A stretch of DNA of 64,000 bases, taken from an uncultured Oscillospiraceae bacterium (GTDB lineage: Bacteria > Bacillota > Clostridia > Oscillospirales > Oscillospiraceae). The stretch is taken from positions 1 to 64,000 of the forward strand of contig CAJULD010000015.1 of assembly GCA_910587505.1 (NCBI GenBank), read 5' to 3'. Numbering within the stretch: the first letter of the stretch is position 1; the number at the start of each line of letters is the position of its first letter. Both the position numbers and the translations under genes were made by a program. The notes under the pieces were generated by a model. The model did no database searches. It was not told the DNA's origin and worked only from the letters and a program-made list of their open reading frames with translations. This document shows, piece after piece, positions 25,431 to 35,189 of this stretch.

Positions 25431-26717
25431 ATGGAACGAACCGATCCACGCTATCGCCACTTTGTCCAGATCCTGCGGGAGGAGCTGGTCCCCGCCATGG
25501 GATGCACGGAGCCCATCGCCATCGCCTATGGCGCGGCCAGAGCGCGGGAGATTCTGGGGAAGCTTCCGGAGCGGATGCTGGTGGAAGCCAGCGGGAACAT
25601 CATCAAGAATGTGAAAAGCGTCGTGGTCCCCAACACCGGTGGGCTGAAGGGCATCGAGGCGGCGGCCGCCGCCGGAGCCGTGGCCGGGGAGGCAGAGAAG
25701 ATCCTGGAGGTCATCTCCGCCGTCACGGAGGAGCAGAAGGCCGCCATCCGGGACTATCTGACTTCTCACGAGATTGTGGTGCGCCCGGCGCCGGGGGACG
25801 TGGTTTTCGACATCATCCTGACGCTCTGGGCGGGAGGGGACCGGGTACGGCTGCGCATCGCGGATTATCACACCAATATCGTCCTCATTGAGAAAAACGG
25901 GGAGACGCTGCTGAAATGCGGCGCGGTGGTGGCCTCCGGCAGCGAAGGCGTGACCCTGACGGACCGGAGCTGCCTGTCGGTGGAGGCCATTGTGGACTTC
26001 GCGGACACCGTGGACGTCGAGGACGTGCGGGAGATGGTGGAACGGCAGCTGGACTACAACTGCGCCATTGCCCGTGAGGGCATGGAAAACGACTGGGGGG
26101 CCAACATCGGCAGGGTGCTGCGGGAATACTACGGAGAGGACGTGAAGGTCCGGGCCCGGTACATGGCCGCCGCCGGGTCCGACGCCCGGATGAGCGGCTG
26201 CGAAAAGCCGGTGATCATTGTCTCCGGCAGCGGCAACCAGGGGCTGACCGCCTCCGTCCCCGTGGCGGTGTACGCCGGGGAGCTGGGGGTGAGCCATGAA
26301 AAGCTGCTCCGGGCCGTGACCCTCAGCGACCTGCTGACCATCCACATGAAGACCGGCATCGGACGGCTGAGCGCCTATTGCGGCGCGGTCAGCGCCGGGT
26401 GCGCCGCCGGCGGGGCCATCGCCTATCTCCACGGCGGCGGCTGCCGGGAGGTGTCCCACACGGTGGTCAACGCCCTGGCCACCATCTCCGGCATGATCTG
26501 CGACGGGGCCAAGCCCTCCTGCGCGGCCAAGATCGCCGCGGCGGTGGATGCGGGGGTGCTGGGGTTCCACATGTTCCGCAGCGGCCAGCAGTTCCGGGGC
26601 GGCGAGGGCATCGTCACCAGAGGCGTGGAGGAGACCATCGCCAACATCGGCCGGCTGGGCCGGCTGGGGATGCGGGAGACGGACAGGGAGATCATCCGGA
26701 TCATGACGGGAGAATAG
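25431..26717 (+). CDS. L-cysteine desulfidase / UPF0597-family [4Fe-4S] lyase
   Basis: This 428-residue protein matches the family of L-cysteine desulfidase (CyuA/YhaM) and the related iron-sulfur serine dehydratase alpha chain. The start MGCTEPIAIAYGAA is the family signature. HMKTGIGRLSAYCGAVSAGCAAGGAIA and ISGMICDGAKPSCAAKI supply the Cys residues expected to hold the cluster. It would release sulfide, ammonia and pyruvate from cysteine, or act on a similar amino acid. The start at 25431 has a GAGAGGAG site; the frame further upstream overlaps the promoter. Single-gene unit. Confidence 0.88.
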   Translation: MERTDPRYRHFVQILREELVPAMGCTEPIAIAYGAARAREILGKLPERMLVEASGNIIKNVKSVVVPNTGGLKGIEAAAAAGAVAGEAEKILEVISAVTEEQKAAIRDYLTSHEIVVRPAPGDVVFDIILTLWAGGDRVRLRIADYHTNIVLIEKNGETLLKCGAVVASGSEGVTLTDRSCLSVEAIVDFADTVDVEDVREMVERQLDYNCAIAREGMENDWGANIGRVLREYYGEDVKVRARYMAAAGSDARMSGCEKPVIIVSGSGNQGLTASVPVAVYAGELGVSHEKLLRAVTLSDLLTIHMKTGIGRLSAYCGAVSAGCAAGGAIAYLHGGGCREVSHTVVNALATISGMICDGAKPSCAAKIAAAVDAGVLGFHMFRSGQQFRGGEGIVTRGVEETIANIGRLGRLGMRETDREIIRIMTGE

Positions 26718-27027
26718 TGCGGAGCGGCAAAACGGCCCGGACCCTGGCAAGTCCGGGCCGCAGCCCCGCAGAGAGGGATTTTCCACTGCTTTTGCAGTCT
26801 CACAGGCACCTCCCCGGACAGCTCCACCCGTCTGGAATTTTCCGAACTGTCCGTAAGAAGTACAGCACAACAGCAGAAGCAGAACAACCGGCGTCCCCGG
26901 TGTTTTTCTGACGTGCACTTTCCTTATAAAAAATCCGGTTCCCATATTGCCGCGGGAGAAAAAGTCTGCTATAATATAGAAGCCACAGATATACCTTGCG
27001 GCCTTCCGCTTACCGGACGGGGTCGCC
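26718..27027 (+). other. Intergenic region with stem-loop and promoter
   Basis: A 10-bp stem-loop (26733-26742 with 26751-26760) just after the desulfidase gene may slow or end transcription, though no T run follows. The rest carries only the promoter at 26947-26975; no gene is seen. Confidence 0.55.
26947..26975 (+). promoter_or_regulatory. Promoter of the cyclic-di-GMP phosphorelay operon
   Basis: TTGCCG and a perfect TATAAT are separated by 17 bases, about 50 bases before the start at 27028. Confidence 0.72.
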
Positions 27028-29175
27028 ATGAGAAGGGATGTGACTACCATCAACAGAGAACGCAAGCGCAGACAGAAGATCCTGATTGCGGACGATTCGG
27101 AGATGAACCGCTCCATTCTGGCGGATATGCTGGGGGAGGAGTACGATATTCTGGAGGCCGAAAACGGCGTGGAGGCCGTCAGCGCCATCCAGAAATACCG
27201 CATGGAGATCGATCTGGTCCTGCTGGACATCGTAATGCCGGAAATGGACGGCTTCGAGGTCCTGACGGTCATGAACCGGAACAGCTGGATCGAGGATATC
27301 CCGGTCATCATGATCTCTGCCGAGACCGCTCCCGCCCATATTGAGCGGGCCTATAATCTGGGGGTGACTGATTTTATCACCCGCCCCTTCAACGCCCTGG
27401 TGGTCCACCGCCGGGTGGTCAACACCACGCTGCTGTACGCCAAGCAGAAAAAGCTGGTAAGCATGGTGGCGGACCAGATCTATGAGAAGGAGCGGCAGAA
27501 CACCCTCATGATCGATATCCTCAGCCACATTGTGGAGTTCCGCAACGGGGAGAGCGGCCAGCACGTGCTGCACATCCGCACCCTGACGGAGCTGTTTCTT
27601 CACAGGCTGACGCTGACTACCGACTGCTACCAGCTCTCCCCGATGGACATGAATCTGATCTGTATTGCCTCCGCCCTCCACGACGTGGGCAAGATCGCTA
27701 TTCCCAGCGAGATTCTCAACAAGCCCGGCCGCTTCACCGATGAAGAGTTCACCATTATGAAAACGCACACCGTCATCGGTTCCGACATGATGGAGGCTGT
27801 GCCCATTCACGGCTCCGAGCCCCTCATCAGGGTGGCGCGGGACATCTGCCGCTGGCACCATGAGCGCTGGGACGGTCGGGGCTATCCGGACGGTCTGAAG
27901 GGGGATGAGATTCCCATTTCCGCCCAGATCGTGGCTCTGGCGGACGTGTACGACGCGCTGACCAGCCCGCGGGTCTACAAACCCGCCTTTTCCCACGAGA
28001 AGGCGGTGGGGATGATCCTCGGCGGGGAGTGCGGCACGTTCAACCCCCTGCTGATGAACATTCTCCGTGAGTCGGCCGGCGAGCTGGCGGAGCGGCTGGA
28101 AAACAGCGGAGCCAGCCATACCGCCCAGCTGGAGATGCGCACCGTGGCCCAGGAGATGCACCACTATGAGGAGCTGTCCGCCTCTGAGCGGACTCTCCGG
28201 CTGCTGGAGCACGAGCGGATGAAGTACAGCTTCTTTGCCGCCATGAGCCAGGAGATCCAGTTTGAGTACACCGCCGATCCCCCGATGGTCACGCTGAACG
28301 CCTGGGGGGCAAACCGCCTTGGACTGAAGGAGGCGGAGATGGACCCGCTGAACAACGAGAAGATCCGCTCCATTATGGGCGGGGAGACTCTGGCCGGTCT
28401 GGTCCGGGCCCTGCGCAGTTCCACGCCGGCCCAGCCGGTGGTGAAGTACGAGTGCAAGACCATGAACGACGGAGAATCGCGCTGGTGCCGGATTATCGCC
28501 CGCGCCACCTGGAGCGCCGACGAGCCGCCTCAGTACACCGGAGCCATCGGAAAGGCGGTAGACATCCACGATTCGCAGATGAAGATGGCCGCCCTGGAGC
28601 GGATGGCCTCCCACGACCCGCTGACGGGGCTGCTCAATCACGCCAGCGCCAGGAAGCGGATTGTCGAGCGGCTGGAGGACAGACCGGACGGGCAGTTCGC
28701 CCTGGTCATCTGCGACCTGGATCACTTCAAGTCGGCCAACGACACCTATGGGCACATTTTTGGCGACGAGGTACTGAAATTCCTGGCGGACAAACTGACG
28801 GAGAGCATCCGCGGCGCGGACATCGCGGCCCGGGTGGGCGGGGACGAATTCCTGATGTTCCTGGAGTACCGGGGCGAGCTGGAGCCCATCATCTCCCGCA
28901 TCTACCACACTATTTCCGGCAGTACATATGAACAGTTCCCCATCTCCCTGAGTATGGGAATCGCCCGCACCGAGGTGGTGGGGACCGATTATGATACCCT
29001 GTTCCACTCGGCGGATCAGGCCCTCTACCGGGTGAAGCGCTCCGGCCGGGGCCGGTACGATTTCTTCGATGGGCACGTTTATGACACGCTTTCCGTGATC
29101 TCGCCCATCGATGGCAGCACAGACGCCGCCGGTCAAAGCGGGACCGGCGAGAAAAAAGGAGAGAACGAGCAATGA
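27028..29175 (+). CDS. Response regulator with HD-GYP and GGDEF domains
   Basis: This 715-residue protein joins a receiver domain (about 17-130, phosphate acceptor Asp67 in LVLLDIVMP), an HD-GYP phosphodiesterase domain (His218-Asp219 in LHDVGKIAIP; HHERWDGRGYPDG further on), a PAS-like linker and a GGDEF cyclase domain. The GGDEF motif near 604-608 is intact and has an RGAD inhibitory site five residues before it. It can in principle both make and break cyclic di-GMP. It overlaps the Hpt gene by ATGA, and a hybrid kinase follows, so the receiver is the likely end point of that relay. Confidence 0.93.
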   Translation: MRRDVTTINRERKRRQKILIADDSEMNRSILADMLGEEYDILEAENGVEAVSAIQKYRMEIDLVLLDIVMPEMDGFEVLTVMNRNSWIEDIPVIMISAETAPAHIERAYNLGVTDFITRPFNALVVHRRVVNTTLLYAKQKKLVSMVADQIYEKERQNTLMIDILSHIVEFRNGESGQHVLHIRTLTELFLHRLTLTTDCYQLSPMDMNLICIASALHDVGKIAIPSEILNKPGRFTDEEFTIMKTHTVIGSDMMEAVPIHGSEPLIRVARDICRWHHERWDGRGYPDGLKGDEIPISAQIVALADVYDALTSPRVYKPAFSHEKAVGMILGGECGTFNPLLMNILRESAGELAERLENSGASHTAQLEMRTVAQEMHHYEELSASERTLRLLEHERMKYSFFAAMSQEIQFEYTADPPMVTLNAWGANRLGLKEAEMDPLNNEKIRSIMGGETLAGLVRALRSSTPAQPVVKYECKTMNDGESRWCRIIARATWSADEPPQYTGAIGKAVDIHDSQMKMAALERMASHDPLTGLLNHASARKRIVERLEDRPDGQFALVICDLDHFKSANDTYGHIFGDEVLKFLADKLTESIRGADIAARVGGDEFLMFLEYRGELEPIISRIYHTISGSTYEQFPISLSMGIARTEVVGTDYDTLFHSADQALYRVKRSGRGRYDFFDGHVYDTLSVISPIDGSTDAAGQSGTGEKKGENEQ

Positions 29176-29528
29176 CCTTGCAGGAATGCTATGCCGCTCT
29201 GGAGGGCGACTACGCCGGCGTGACCAGCCGTCTGCCCACGGAACGGATGGTGCAGAAATTTGTATTGAAATTCTTGAATGACAGCAGCTATGACCTGCTG
29301 ATTCGCTCCATGGAATCGGGGGATTACGCCGAGGCCTTCCGGGCGGCTCATACCATCAAGGGCGTGTGCCAGAATCTGGACTTCACCAGGCTCTACCGGT
29401 CCAGCAGCCGGCTGAGCGAGGCGCTGCGCAATGGGCTCAGCCCCGAGGCGCCCGCGCTGGTGGAGCAGGTGAAGGCGGATTACCGGCGGACGGCGGACGC
29501 CATCCGGGCCTACCAGGCATCCCTGTAA
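29172..29528 (+). CDS. Hpt-domain phosphotransfer protein
   Basis: This 118-residue helical protein is a single histidine phosphotransfer domain. His60 in FRAAHTIKGVCQNL is the phosphate carrier, followed by the expected helix DFTRLYRSSSRLSEAL. It is translationally coupled to the preceding response regulator and followed 38 bases later by the hybrid kinase. It should shuttle phosphate from the kinase's receiver domains to the cyclic-di-GMP enzyme. Confidence 0.92.
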   Translation: MTLQECYAALEGDYAGVTSRLPTERMVQKFVLKFLNDSSYDLLIRSMESGDYAEAFRAAHTIKGVCQNLDFTRLYRSSSRLSEALRNGLSPEAPALVEQVKADYRRTADAIRAYQASL

Positions 29529-29566
29529 GACCTGCGCGGCATGGGAGAGAAAGGAGGTTCCGGCAG

Positions 29567-32119
29567 GTGAACGACAGGCCGAAGAATAAAACGACCCGGT
29601 TCCTCACGACCAGCGTGATTCTGGTACTGATTCTGAGCGTGACGGCGTTCTCGTTTCTGGCCCATTTCCTCAACCGCCAGAGCGCCAGCACCATCCGTCA
29701 GGTCAGCCGCATGTATATGTCGGGCCTGAGCGACCAGATCGCCCGGCACTTTGAGACCACCATCGGTCTGCGGCTGGCCCAGATGGAGGCGCTGGCAAAG
29801 GACATCCAGCCGGAGCGCATCCATGAGGACGCCGCCCAGCGGGAGGAGCTGATTGCCAACGCCAGGGCCAGAGAGTTCAGCTATCTGGGATTTTACCGGG
29901 TGGACGGAGAGTTTGAGATGCTCTATGGCTCGCCGCTGACGGTGACGGATCCGGGGCCCTTTATGGACTCGCTGCTCGGGGGCGGGAAAAAGGTGGCCGT
30001 AGGCACCGACGAGGCGGGGAACAACGTGATCCTGCTGGGCCTTCCCACCGCTCATAAACCCACAGAGGAACACCCCTGCGCGGCTATTGTGGCCGGATTA
30101 CCCGCCTCCTATATCAGTGAGACGCTGTCGCTGGAGGAAAACGCCGACCACGTGTATTCCTTTATTATCCGGAAGGACGGCTCCTTCGTCATCCGCACCA
30201 GCGACGCCACGCGGGAGAGCTACTTCGACCGGGTGCGCAGTCTGTATGAAAAGGTGGACGGGGAGGACCCGGAGCTCTTTGTCCAGTCTCTGTTCCAGGC
30301 CATGGCGGAGGAGAAGGACTACTCCGCCGAGCTGGTCATCTACGGCGAGCCCCGGCAGATGTACTGCACCAAGCTTGTCAATTCCGAATGGTATCTGCTC
30401 ACGTGCATGCCCTACAACGCACTGGACAGGATCGTCAACGGCTTCACCACCCGCTGGACCTACACGGTTTTCGGGATCTGCGCGCTGGTGCTGGCGGTTT
30501 TGCTGCTGATCTTTGCCCGCTACTTCCAGATGACCCGGCAGCAGATGCAGGAGCTGGATTCGGCCCGGAAGGAGGCCGTGCGGGCCAACCGCGCCAAAAG
30601 CGAGTTCCTGTCCAACATGAGCCACGATATCCGGACGCCCATGAACGCCATTGTGGGCATGACGGCCATCGCCACCGCCAACATCACCAACCCGCAGCAG
30701 GTGCAGAACTGTCTGAGGAAGATCTCCCTGTCGGGGCGGCACCTGCTGGGGCTTATCAACGACGTGCTGGACATGTCCAAGATCGAAAGCGGCAAGATGA
30801 CCCTGAGCATGGACCAGGTCTCCCTGCGGGAGGTGCTGGAGGGCATCGTCAGCATTGTGCAGCCCCAGGTCCGGGCCAAGCACCAGCAGTTCGACGTGTC
30901 CATTCATGACATTTCCTCGGAAAACGTGTGCTGCGACGGCGTGCGGCTTAATCAGGTGCTGCTCAACATACTGGGCAACGCGGTGAAGTTCACCCCCGAG
31001 GGGGGAAAAATCACCGTGGCCATGTATGAGGAGCCCTCGGAGAAGGGGGAGGGCTTTGTCCGGATTCACTTCTGCATTTCGGACACCGGCATCGGTATGG
31101 CGGAGGAGTTCCGGCAGCACATTTTCGAGTCCTTTGTCCGGGAGGACAACACACGGGTGCACAAAACGGAAGGCAGCGGCCTGGGCATGGCCATCACCAA
31201 GTACATCTTGGACGCCATGGGCGGCCTGATCGAGGTGGACAGCGAACTTGGCAAGGGGACAAGCTTCCATGTGGCGCTGGATCTGGAGAAGGCGGAGATC
31301 CCGGAGGCGGACATGGTGCTGCCCCCCTGGAACATGCTGGTGGTAGACGACGACCGGCAGCTGTGCGAGAGCACGGTGTCGGCCCTGCGGTCCATCGGGG
31401 TGCAGGCGGACTGGACTCTGGACGCGGAGAGCGCCCTGGAAATGGTGGAAAAGCGGCGCAGCGATCCCTATCAGGTGATTTTGCTGGACTGGAAGCTGCC
31501 GGGGATGGACGGCATCACGGCGGCGCGGGAGCTTCGCTGCCGGTATGGGACGGAAATTCCGATCCTGCTGATCTCCGCCTACGACTGGAGCGATATCGAG
31601 GAGGAGGCCCGGGCGGCGGGCGTTACCGGCTTCATCTCCAAACCCCTGTTCAAATCCACGCTGTTTTATGGGCTCAAACCCTTCGCCGAAGTGATGGATA
31701 ATCCGGAGCAGGCGGCGGTGAGCACCTCTCTTGCGGGCCGCCGGATACTGCTGGCGGAGGACAACGACCTCAACTGGGAGATTGCCGAGGAGCTGCTCAG
31801 CGCCGAAGGTCTGGAGCTGGAGTGGGCGGAGAACGGGAAAATCTGTCTGGAGAAATTCCAGGATTCTTCGGAGGGGTACTACGACGCGATACTGATGGAT
31901 CTGCGGATGCCGGTGATGACGGGCTACGAGGCTGCGGAGGCTATCCGGAAGCTGGACCGCTCCGATGCATCCGTGATTCCCATTATCGCCATGACGGCGG
32001 ACGCATTTGCAGAGGATGTGAAAAAGTGCCTGAACGCCGGGATGAATGCCCACGTGGCCAAACCCATCGACGTCCGGGATGTGTGCCGCCAGCTGCTCAA
32101 GTACATGAAACAGTCATGA
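29567..32119 (+). CDS. Hybrid sensor histidine kinase with two receiver domains
   Basis: This 850-residue protein uses a GTG start set by AAAGGAGGTT at about 29551-29560. Two transmembrane helices (about 13-34 and 300-322) enclose a ~265-residue extracellular sensor resembling a Cache domain. The kinase core follows: His353 in MSHDIRTPMNAIVG, NAVKFTPEGG, DTGIGM and GSGLGMAI. Two receiver domains end the protein, with Asp641 (VILLDWKLPGMDG) and Asp778 (DAILMDLRMPVMTG). With the Hpt protein and the HD-GYP/GGDEF regulator it forms a complete relay. The signal is unknown. Confidence 0.94.
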   Translation: MNDRPKNKTTRFLTTSVILVLILSVTAFSFLAHFLNRQSASTIRQVSRMYMSGLSDQIARHFETTIGLRLAQMEALAKDIQPERIHEDAAQREELIANARAREFSYLGFYRVDGEFEMLYGSPLTVTDPGPFMDSLLGGGKKVAVGTDEAGNNVILLGLPTAHKPTEEHPCAAIVAGLPASYISETLSLEENADHVYSFIIRKDGSFVIRTSDATRESYFDRVRSLYEKVDGEDPELFVQSLFQAMAEEKDYSAELVIYGEPRQMYCTKLVNSEWYLLTCMPYNALDRIVNGFTTRWTYTVFGICALVLAVLLLIFARYFQMTRQQMQELDSARKEAVRANRAKSEFLSNMSHDIRTPMNAIVGMTAIATANITNPQQVQNCLRKISLSGRHLLGLINDVLDMSKIESGKMTLSMDQVSLREVLEGIVSIVQPQVRAKHQQFDVSIHDISSENVCCDGVRLNQVLLNILGNAVKFTPEGGKITVAMYEEPSEKGEGFVRIHFCISDTGIGMAEEFRQHIFESFVREDNTRVHKTEGSGLGMAITKYILDAMGGLIEVDSELGKGTSFHVALDLEKAEIPEADMVLPPWNMLVVDDDRQLCESTVSALRSIGVQADWTLDAESALEMVEKRRSDPYQVILLDWKLPGMDGITAARELRCRYGTEIPILLISAYDWSDIEEEARAAGVTGFISKPLFKSTLFYGLKPFAEVMDNPEQAAVSTSLAGRRILLAEDNDLNWEIAEELLSAEGLELEWAENGKICLEKFQDSSEGYYDAILMDLRMPVMTGYEAAEAIRKLDRSDASVIPIIAMTADAFAEDVKKCLNAGMNAHVAKPIDVRDVCRQLLKYMKQS

Positions 32120-32139
32120 CCGCCCCCGGGGGGCTTCAG

Positions 32140-32193
32140 CCTGTCAAAAAGCGGCCTGTCTGGAGATCTCCAGACAGGCCGCTTTTTGACAGG
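32140..32193. terminator. Perfect 54-bp palindromic terminator
   Basis: Bases 32140-32166 and 32167-32193 are exact reverse complements with no spacer, including an A5 run in one arm and T5 in the other. It lies 20 bases after the kinase stop and can end transcription on either strand. Confidence 0.9.
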
Positions 32194-32238
32194 CGTTAAC
32201 GCAGGCCCGTTTCAGGACGGAGTTAAAGAAGATGTTTA

Positions 32239-32401
32239 AGAAGCCGTACCAACAGGCGGGAGCAGACATCCGGACGGAAAATTTACCGTCCGGACTGCGG
32301 GAGAAAAGCATGAAATCCGTCGGGATTTCTGCGCTTTCCTTCCCTGCCGGCCGAAAATTTTTCCCGTCATTCTGCGCACTTCGCCTGTCGGCACTGTTTC
32401 T
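32239..32401 (+). repeat. 163-bp dispersed repeat, copy B (MITE-like)
   Basis: Same length and orientation as copy C, with the same internal palindrome (around 32268-32293) and related ends: AGAAGCCGTACCAACAGGCG on the left, CGCCTGTCGGCACTGTTTCT on the right. The right end carries several changes, so this copy is older or less constrained. Confidence 0.88.
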
Positions 32402-32506
32402 GAGAAACTTTAACCGATGTGGCCTCATCCTCCTGTTTTTTCTTCCCCTCCCGTCCAGGATGTATTGTAGTCCCGCAGTTCAGGCTGTGTTTTTCCGTCG
32501 AAAAAC

Positions 32507-32535
32507 TTGACAGAAAGCTTCGGGGGAAGTATAGT
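32507..32535 (+). promoter_or_regulatory. pfkA promoter
   Basis: TTGACA and TATAGT with a 17-base spacer, about 130 bases upstream of the start. Confidence 0.8.
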
Positions 32536-32667
32536 AAAACCGTATGGGCCTTTGGCCCCCTGTCCGAAAGCGGCGCCCCGGCGGCGGGACGCCGCCGGGA
32601 ATCAGACGGGGGCCAGATTCCCGGCAACCGGGGTAAAATTCTTGAAGGAATTCGGAGGGTATACAGC

Positions 32668-33681
32668 ATGGGAAAACAGGTGAATCGGATTGGCGTCCTG
32701 ACCAGCGGCGGCGACGCGCCGGGCATGAATGCGGCGGTCCGCGCCGTGGTACGCAGCGCTCTGAGCAGGGGCATCGACTGCGTGGGCATCCGCAGAGGCT
32801 GGAACGGCCTGATCTCCAGTGATTTTATCCGCATGGATACATCCAGCGTCAGCCACGTCGTCAACAAGGGCGGAACGCTGCTCTATACCGCCCGCAGCGA
32901 GGAGTTCCGGGAGGTTTCCGGCCAGGACAAGGCGCTGGCCACCTGCAAGCTGCTGGGTCTGAATGCGATTGTGGCCATCGGCGGCGACGGCACCTTCCGG
33001 GGGGCGCTGGCTCTGTCCCGCCGGGCCGCGGAGGTGGGGTATCCGATTCAGGTGGCCGGGATTCCCGCCACCATTGACAACGACATCGGCTGCTCTCACT
33101 ATACCATCGGCTTTGACACCGCCTGCAACACCGCTATTGAGTGCATCGACAGGCTGCGGGACACCATGCAGTCCCACGAGCGCTGCTCCGTGGTGGAGGT
33201 TATGGGCCGTCACGCCGGCTATCTGGCGTTGTATGTGGGGATTTCCGTGGGCGCTACAGCGGTGCTGATTCCCGAACGGGAGCTGGATTTCGAGCGGGAC
33301 GTGGTGGAGAAGATCCGCCGGGCCCGTCTGGCGGGAACCACCCATTACATGGTGGTGGTGGCCGAGGGCGCAGGCAACACCATGGAGATCAGCAGGCAGA
33401 TCAACGAAGAGATCGGCCTTGATCCCCGGGTGACGGTGCTGGGTCACATCCAGCGGGGCGGCGCGCCCTCCGCCCGGGACCGGGAGACCGCCAGCCGTAT
33501 GGGCTACATGGCGGTGCAGGCCATAGCCGAGAACCGGGGCAACTGCGTGGTGGCCACCCAGGAGGGCCGCATGGTGACCATGGACATGGAAGAGGCCCTG
33601 GCCATGAAGAAGGAGTTCAGCATGGACCGGTACGATATCCTGGAAGCTCTGACAAACAATGGAGGCCTTAAAAGCCTGTAA
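32668..33681 (+). CDS. pfkA: 6-phosphofructokinase
   Basis: This 337-residue glycolytic enzyme phosphorylates fructose 6-phosphate. Family blocks are clear: IGVLTSGGDAPGMNAAVRA, IGGDGTFRGA, the substrate loop GIPATIDNDIGCSHYTIGFDTA (catalytic Asp), VEVMGRHAGYLAL and LGHIQRGGAPSARDR. GGDG with Gly after GD suggests an ATP-dependent rather than pyrophosphate-dependent enzyme. The start at 32668 has a GGAGGG site; the open frame further upstream covers the leader. Single-gene unit with its own promoter. Confidence 0.95.
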   Translation: MGKQVNRIGVLTSGGDAPGMNAAVRAVVRSALSRGIDCVGIRRGWNGLISSDFIRMDTSSVSHVVNKGGTLLYTARSEEFREVSGQDKALATCKLLGLNAIVAIGGDGTFRGALALSRRAAEVGYPIQVAGIPATIDNDIGCSHYTIGFDTACNTAIECIDRLRDTMQSHERCSVVEVMGRHAGYLALYVGISVGATAVLIPERELDFERDVVEKIRRARLAGTTHYMVVVAEGAGNTMEISRQINEEIGLDPRVTVLGHIQRGGAPSARDRETASRMGYMAVQAIAENRGNCVVATQEGRMVTMDMEEALAMKKEFSMDRYDILEALTNNGGLKSL

Positions 33682-33763
33682 ATGAAAGCACTGTACGGCA
33701 ACCGTCTGCCGCCGGGGCCGGCGCAGGCGGTTGCCTCATGATATGAATAAAGGGGGACCTTGC

Positions 33764-35176
33764 GTGTTTGAGATTATTGACCGGGTGAAGCCCGGCCTGC
33801 AAAAGCTGATCGCCGCCCTGCGGGAGACGTATCCCTACGCCTCTGTGCTGGCGGTGGCGGACGACAGCCGCTCCTGGAGCATCAGCAGCGGCGGCATTAA
33901 CATTTCCGCCTCCGGCCGCGGCGGCGGCACGGGCTATGTGGTCCGGGTGTTTGACGGCACGGGCTGCGCGGAGTATTCCTTCAACGAATTCTCGGAGGAG
34001 AGGATCCCGGCCGTCCGTGAGACGCTGGCCCGCCGTCTGGCGGAGCAGGGAGAGGCCCTGGAGGGCTTTGCGCCCCTTCCTACCCCTGTTCCGGCGGACG
34101 AGCCGGCGGTGCTGAAAAAGGAGAGCGCCGGCCTCGTCCACCCCAGGGAGCTGGGGGACGAGGCCGTTGTGAAAAAGCTTACCGCCCTGCGGCAGAAGGC
34201 GCTGGGCATGGATAAACGGATTCTGGACGCCCAGGCCGCCGTCTCCTACCGCTCCTGCCGGAAGCTGTTTCTCTCGGAGAACCGGGATCTGGACCAGACC
34301 CTCATGTGGACCACCGCCTCCGTGGTGGCGATGGCCAGCCGGGGGCAGGAGATCAAGATTGCCTACCATCCCTTCTCCGTTCTGGGCGGCGCGGAGCTGC
34401 TGGACGAGATGGACGCGGGCGTGGAAGGCGTGGTCCATGACGCCTTGGAGCTGCTGGAGAGCCGGCCCATCGTGCCGGGAGAATACGAGTGCGTCTGCGA
34501 CCCGGAGGTCACCGGCATGATCGTACACGAGGCTTTCGGCCACGGTGTGGAGATGGACATGTTTGTCAAGGACCGGGCCCAGGCCAGGGAGTTTATCGGC
34601 CGGTATGTGGCCAGTCCCCTGGTGACCATGCACGACGGCAGCGCGGTGGACGAGGCCGCCACCATGTTCTTCGACGACGAGGGCACCCTTGCCGGAGACA
34701 CGGTCATCATCGATAAGGGCGTGCTGCGCACCGGCATTTGCGACGCCCTCAGCGCCGCCCGGCTGGGGGTGGCCCCCACCGGCAACGGCCGCCGGGAGAG
34801 CTACGAGCGCAAGGCCTATACCCGCATGACCAATACGTACTTCCAGGGCGGGGATTCCTCCCGGTCGGAGATGATTGCCTCCGTGAAGGACGGCTTCCTG
34901 CTGGAGGCCCCCTCCAGCGGCATGGAGGATCCCAAAAACTGGGGTATCCAGTGCATGGTGACCACGGCCAGGGAGATCAGGGACGGAAAGCTGACGGGAA
35001 AGCTCTTTTCCCCCATCGTTCTCACCGGTTATGTGCCCGATCTGCTCAAAAGCGTGACCATGATGAGCAAAGCGCCGGAGCTCTGCGGCAGCGGCTTCTG
35101 CGGCAAGGGCTACAAGGAGTGGGTGAAGGTGTCTGACGGAGGGCCCTGCATGAAGGCCCGCATCCGGCTGGGTTAA
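33764..35176 (+). CDS. tldD: TldD-family metallopeptidase
   Basis: This 470-residue protein is the TldD subunit of the TldD/TldE peptidase, a zinc enzyme that degrades unfolded or modified peptides. The zinc motif HEAFGHGVEMD (HExxxH) is intact, and the C-terminal ends with LCGSGFCGKGYKEWVKVSDGGP as in the family. A GTG start is chosen because AAGGGGG lies just before it; ATGs at 33731 and 33743 are possible but have no site. It is followed 13 bases later by its partner gene. Confidence 0.9.
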   Translation: MFEIIDRVKPGLQKLIAALRETYPYASVLAVADDSRSWSISSGGINISASGRGGGTGYVVRVFDGTGCAEYSFNEFSEERIPAVRETLARRLAEQGEALEGFAPLPTPVPADEPAVLKKESAGLVHPRELGDEAVVKKLTALRQKALGMDKRILDAQAAVSYRSCRKLFLSENRDLDQTLMWTTASVVAMASRGQEIKIAYHPFSVLGGAELLDEMDAGVEGVVHDALELLESRPIVPGEYECVCDPEVTGMIVHEAFGHGVEMDMFVKDRAQAREFIGRYVASPLVTMHDGSAVDEAATMFFDDEGTLAGDTVIIDKGVLRTGICDALSAARLGVAPTGNGRRESYERKAYTRMTNTYFQGGDSSRSEMIASVKDGFLLEAPSSGMEDPKNWGIQCMVTTAREIRDGKLTGKLFSPIVLTGYVPDLLKSVTMMSKAPELCGSGFCGKGYKEWVKVSDGGPCMKARIRLG

Positions 35177-35189
35177 GGAGGTACGGACC

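Larger units (their letters stand above)
32120..32667 (+). other. Kinase-pfkA intergenic region
   Basis: This ~550-bp stretch holds the palindromic terminator, copy B of the 163-bp repeat, the pfkA promoter and a ~130-base GC-rich leader that can form a strong stem around 32577-32600. No gene is seen. Confidence 0.7.
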
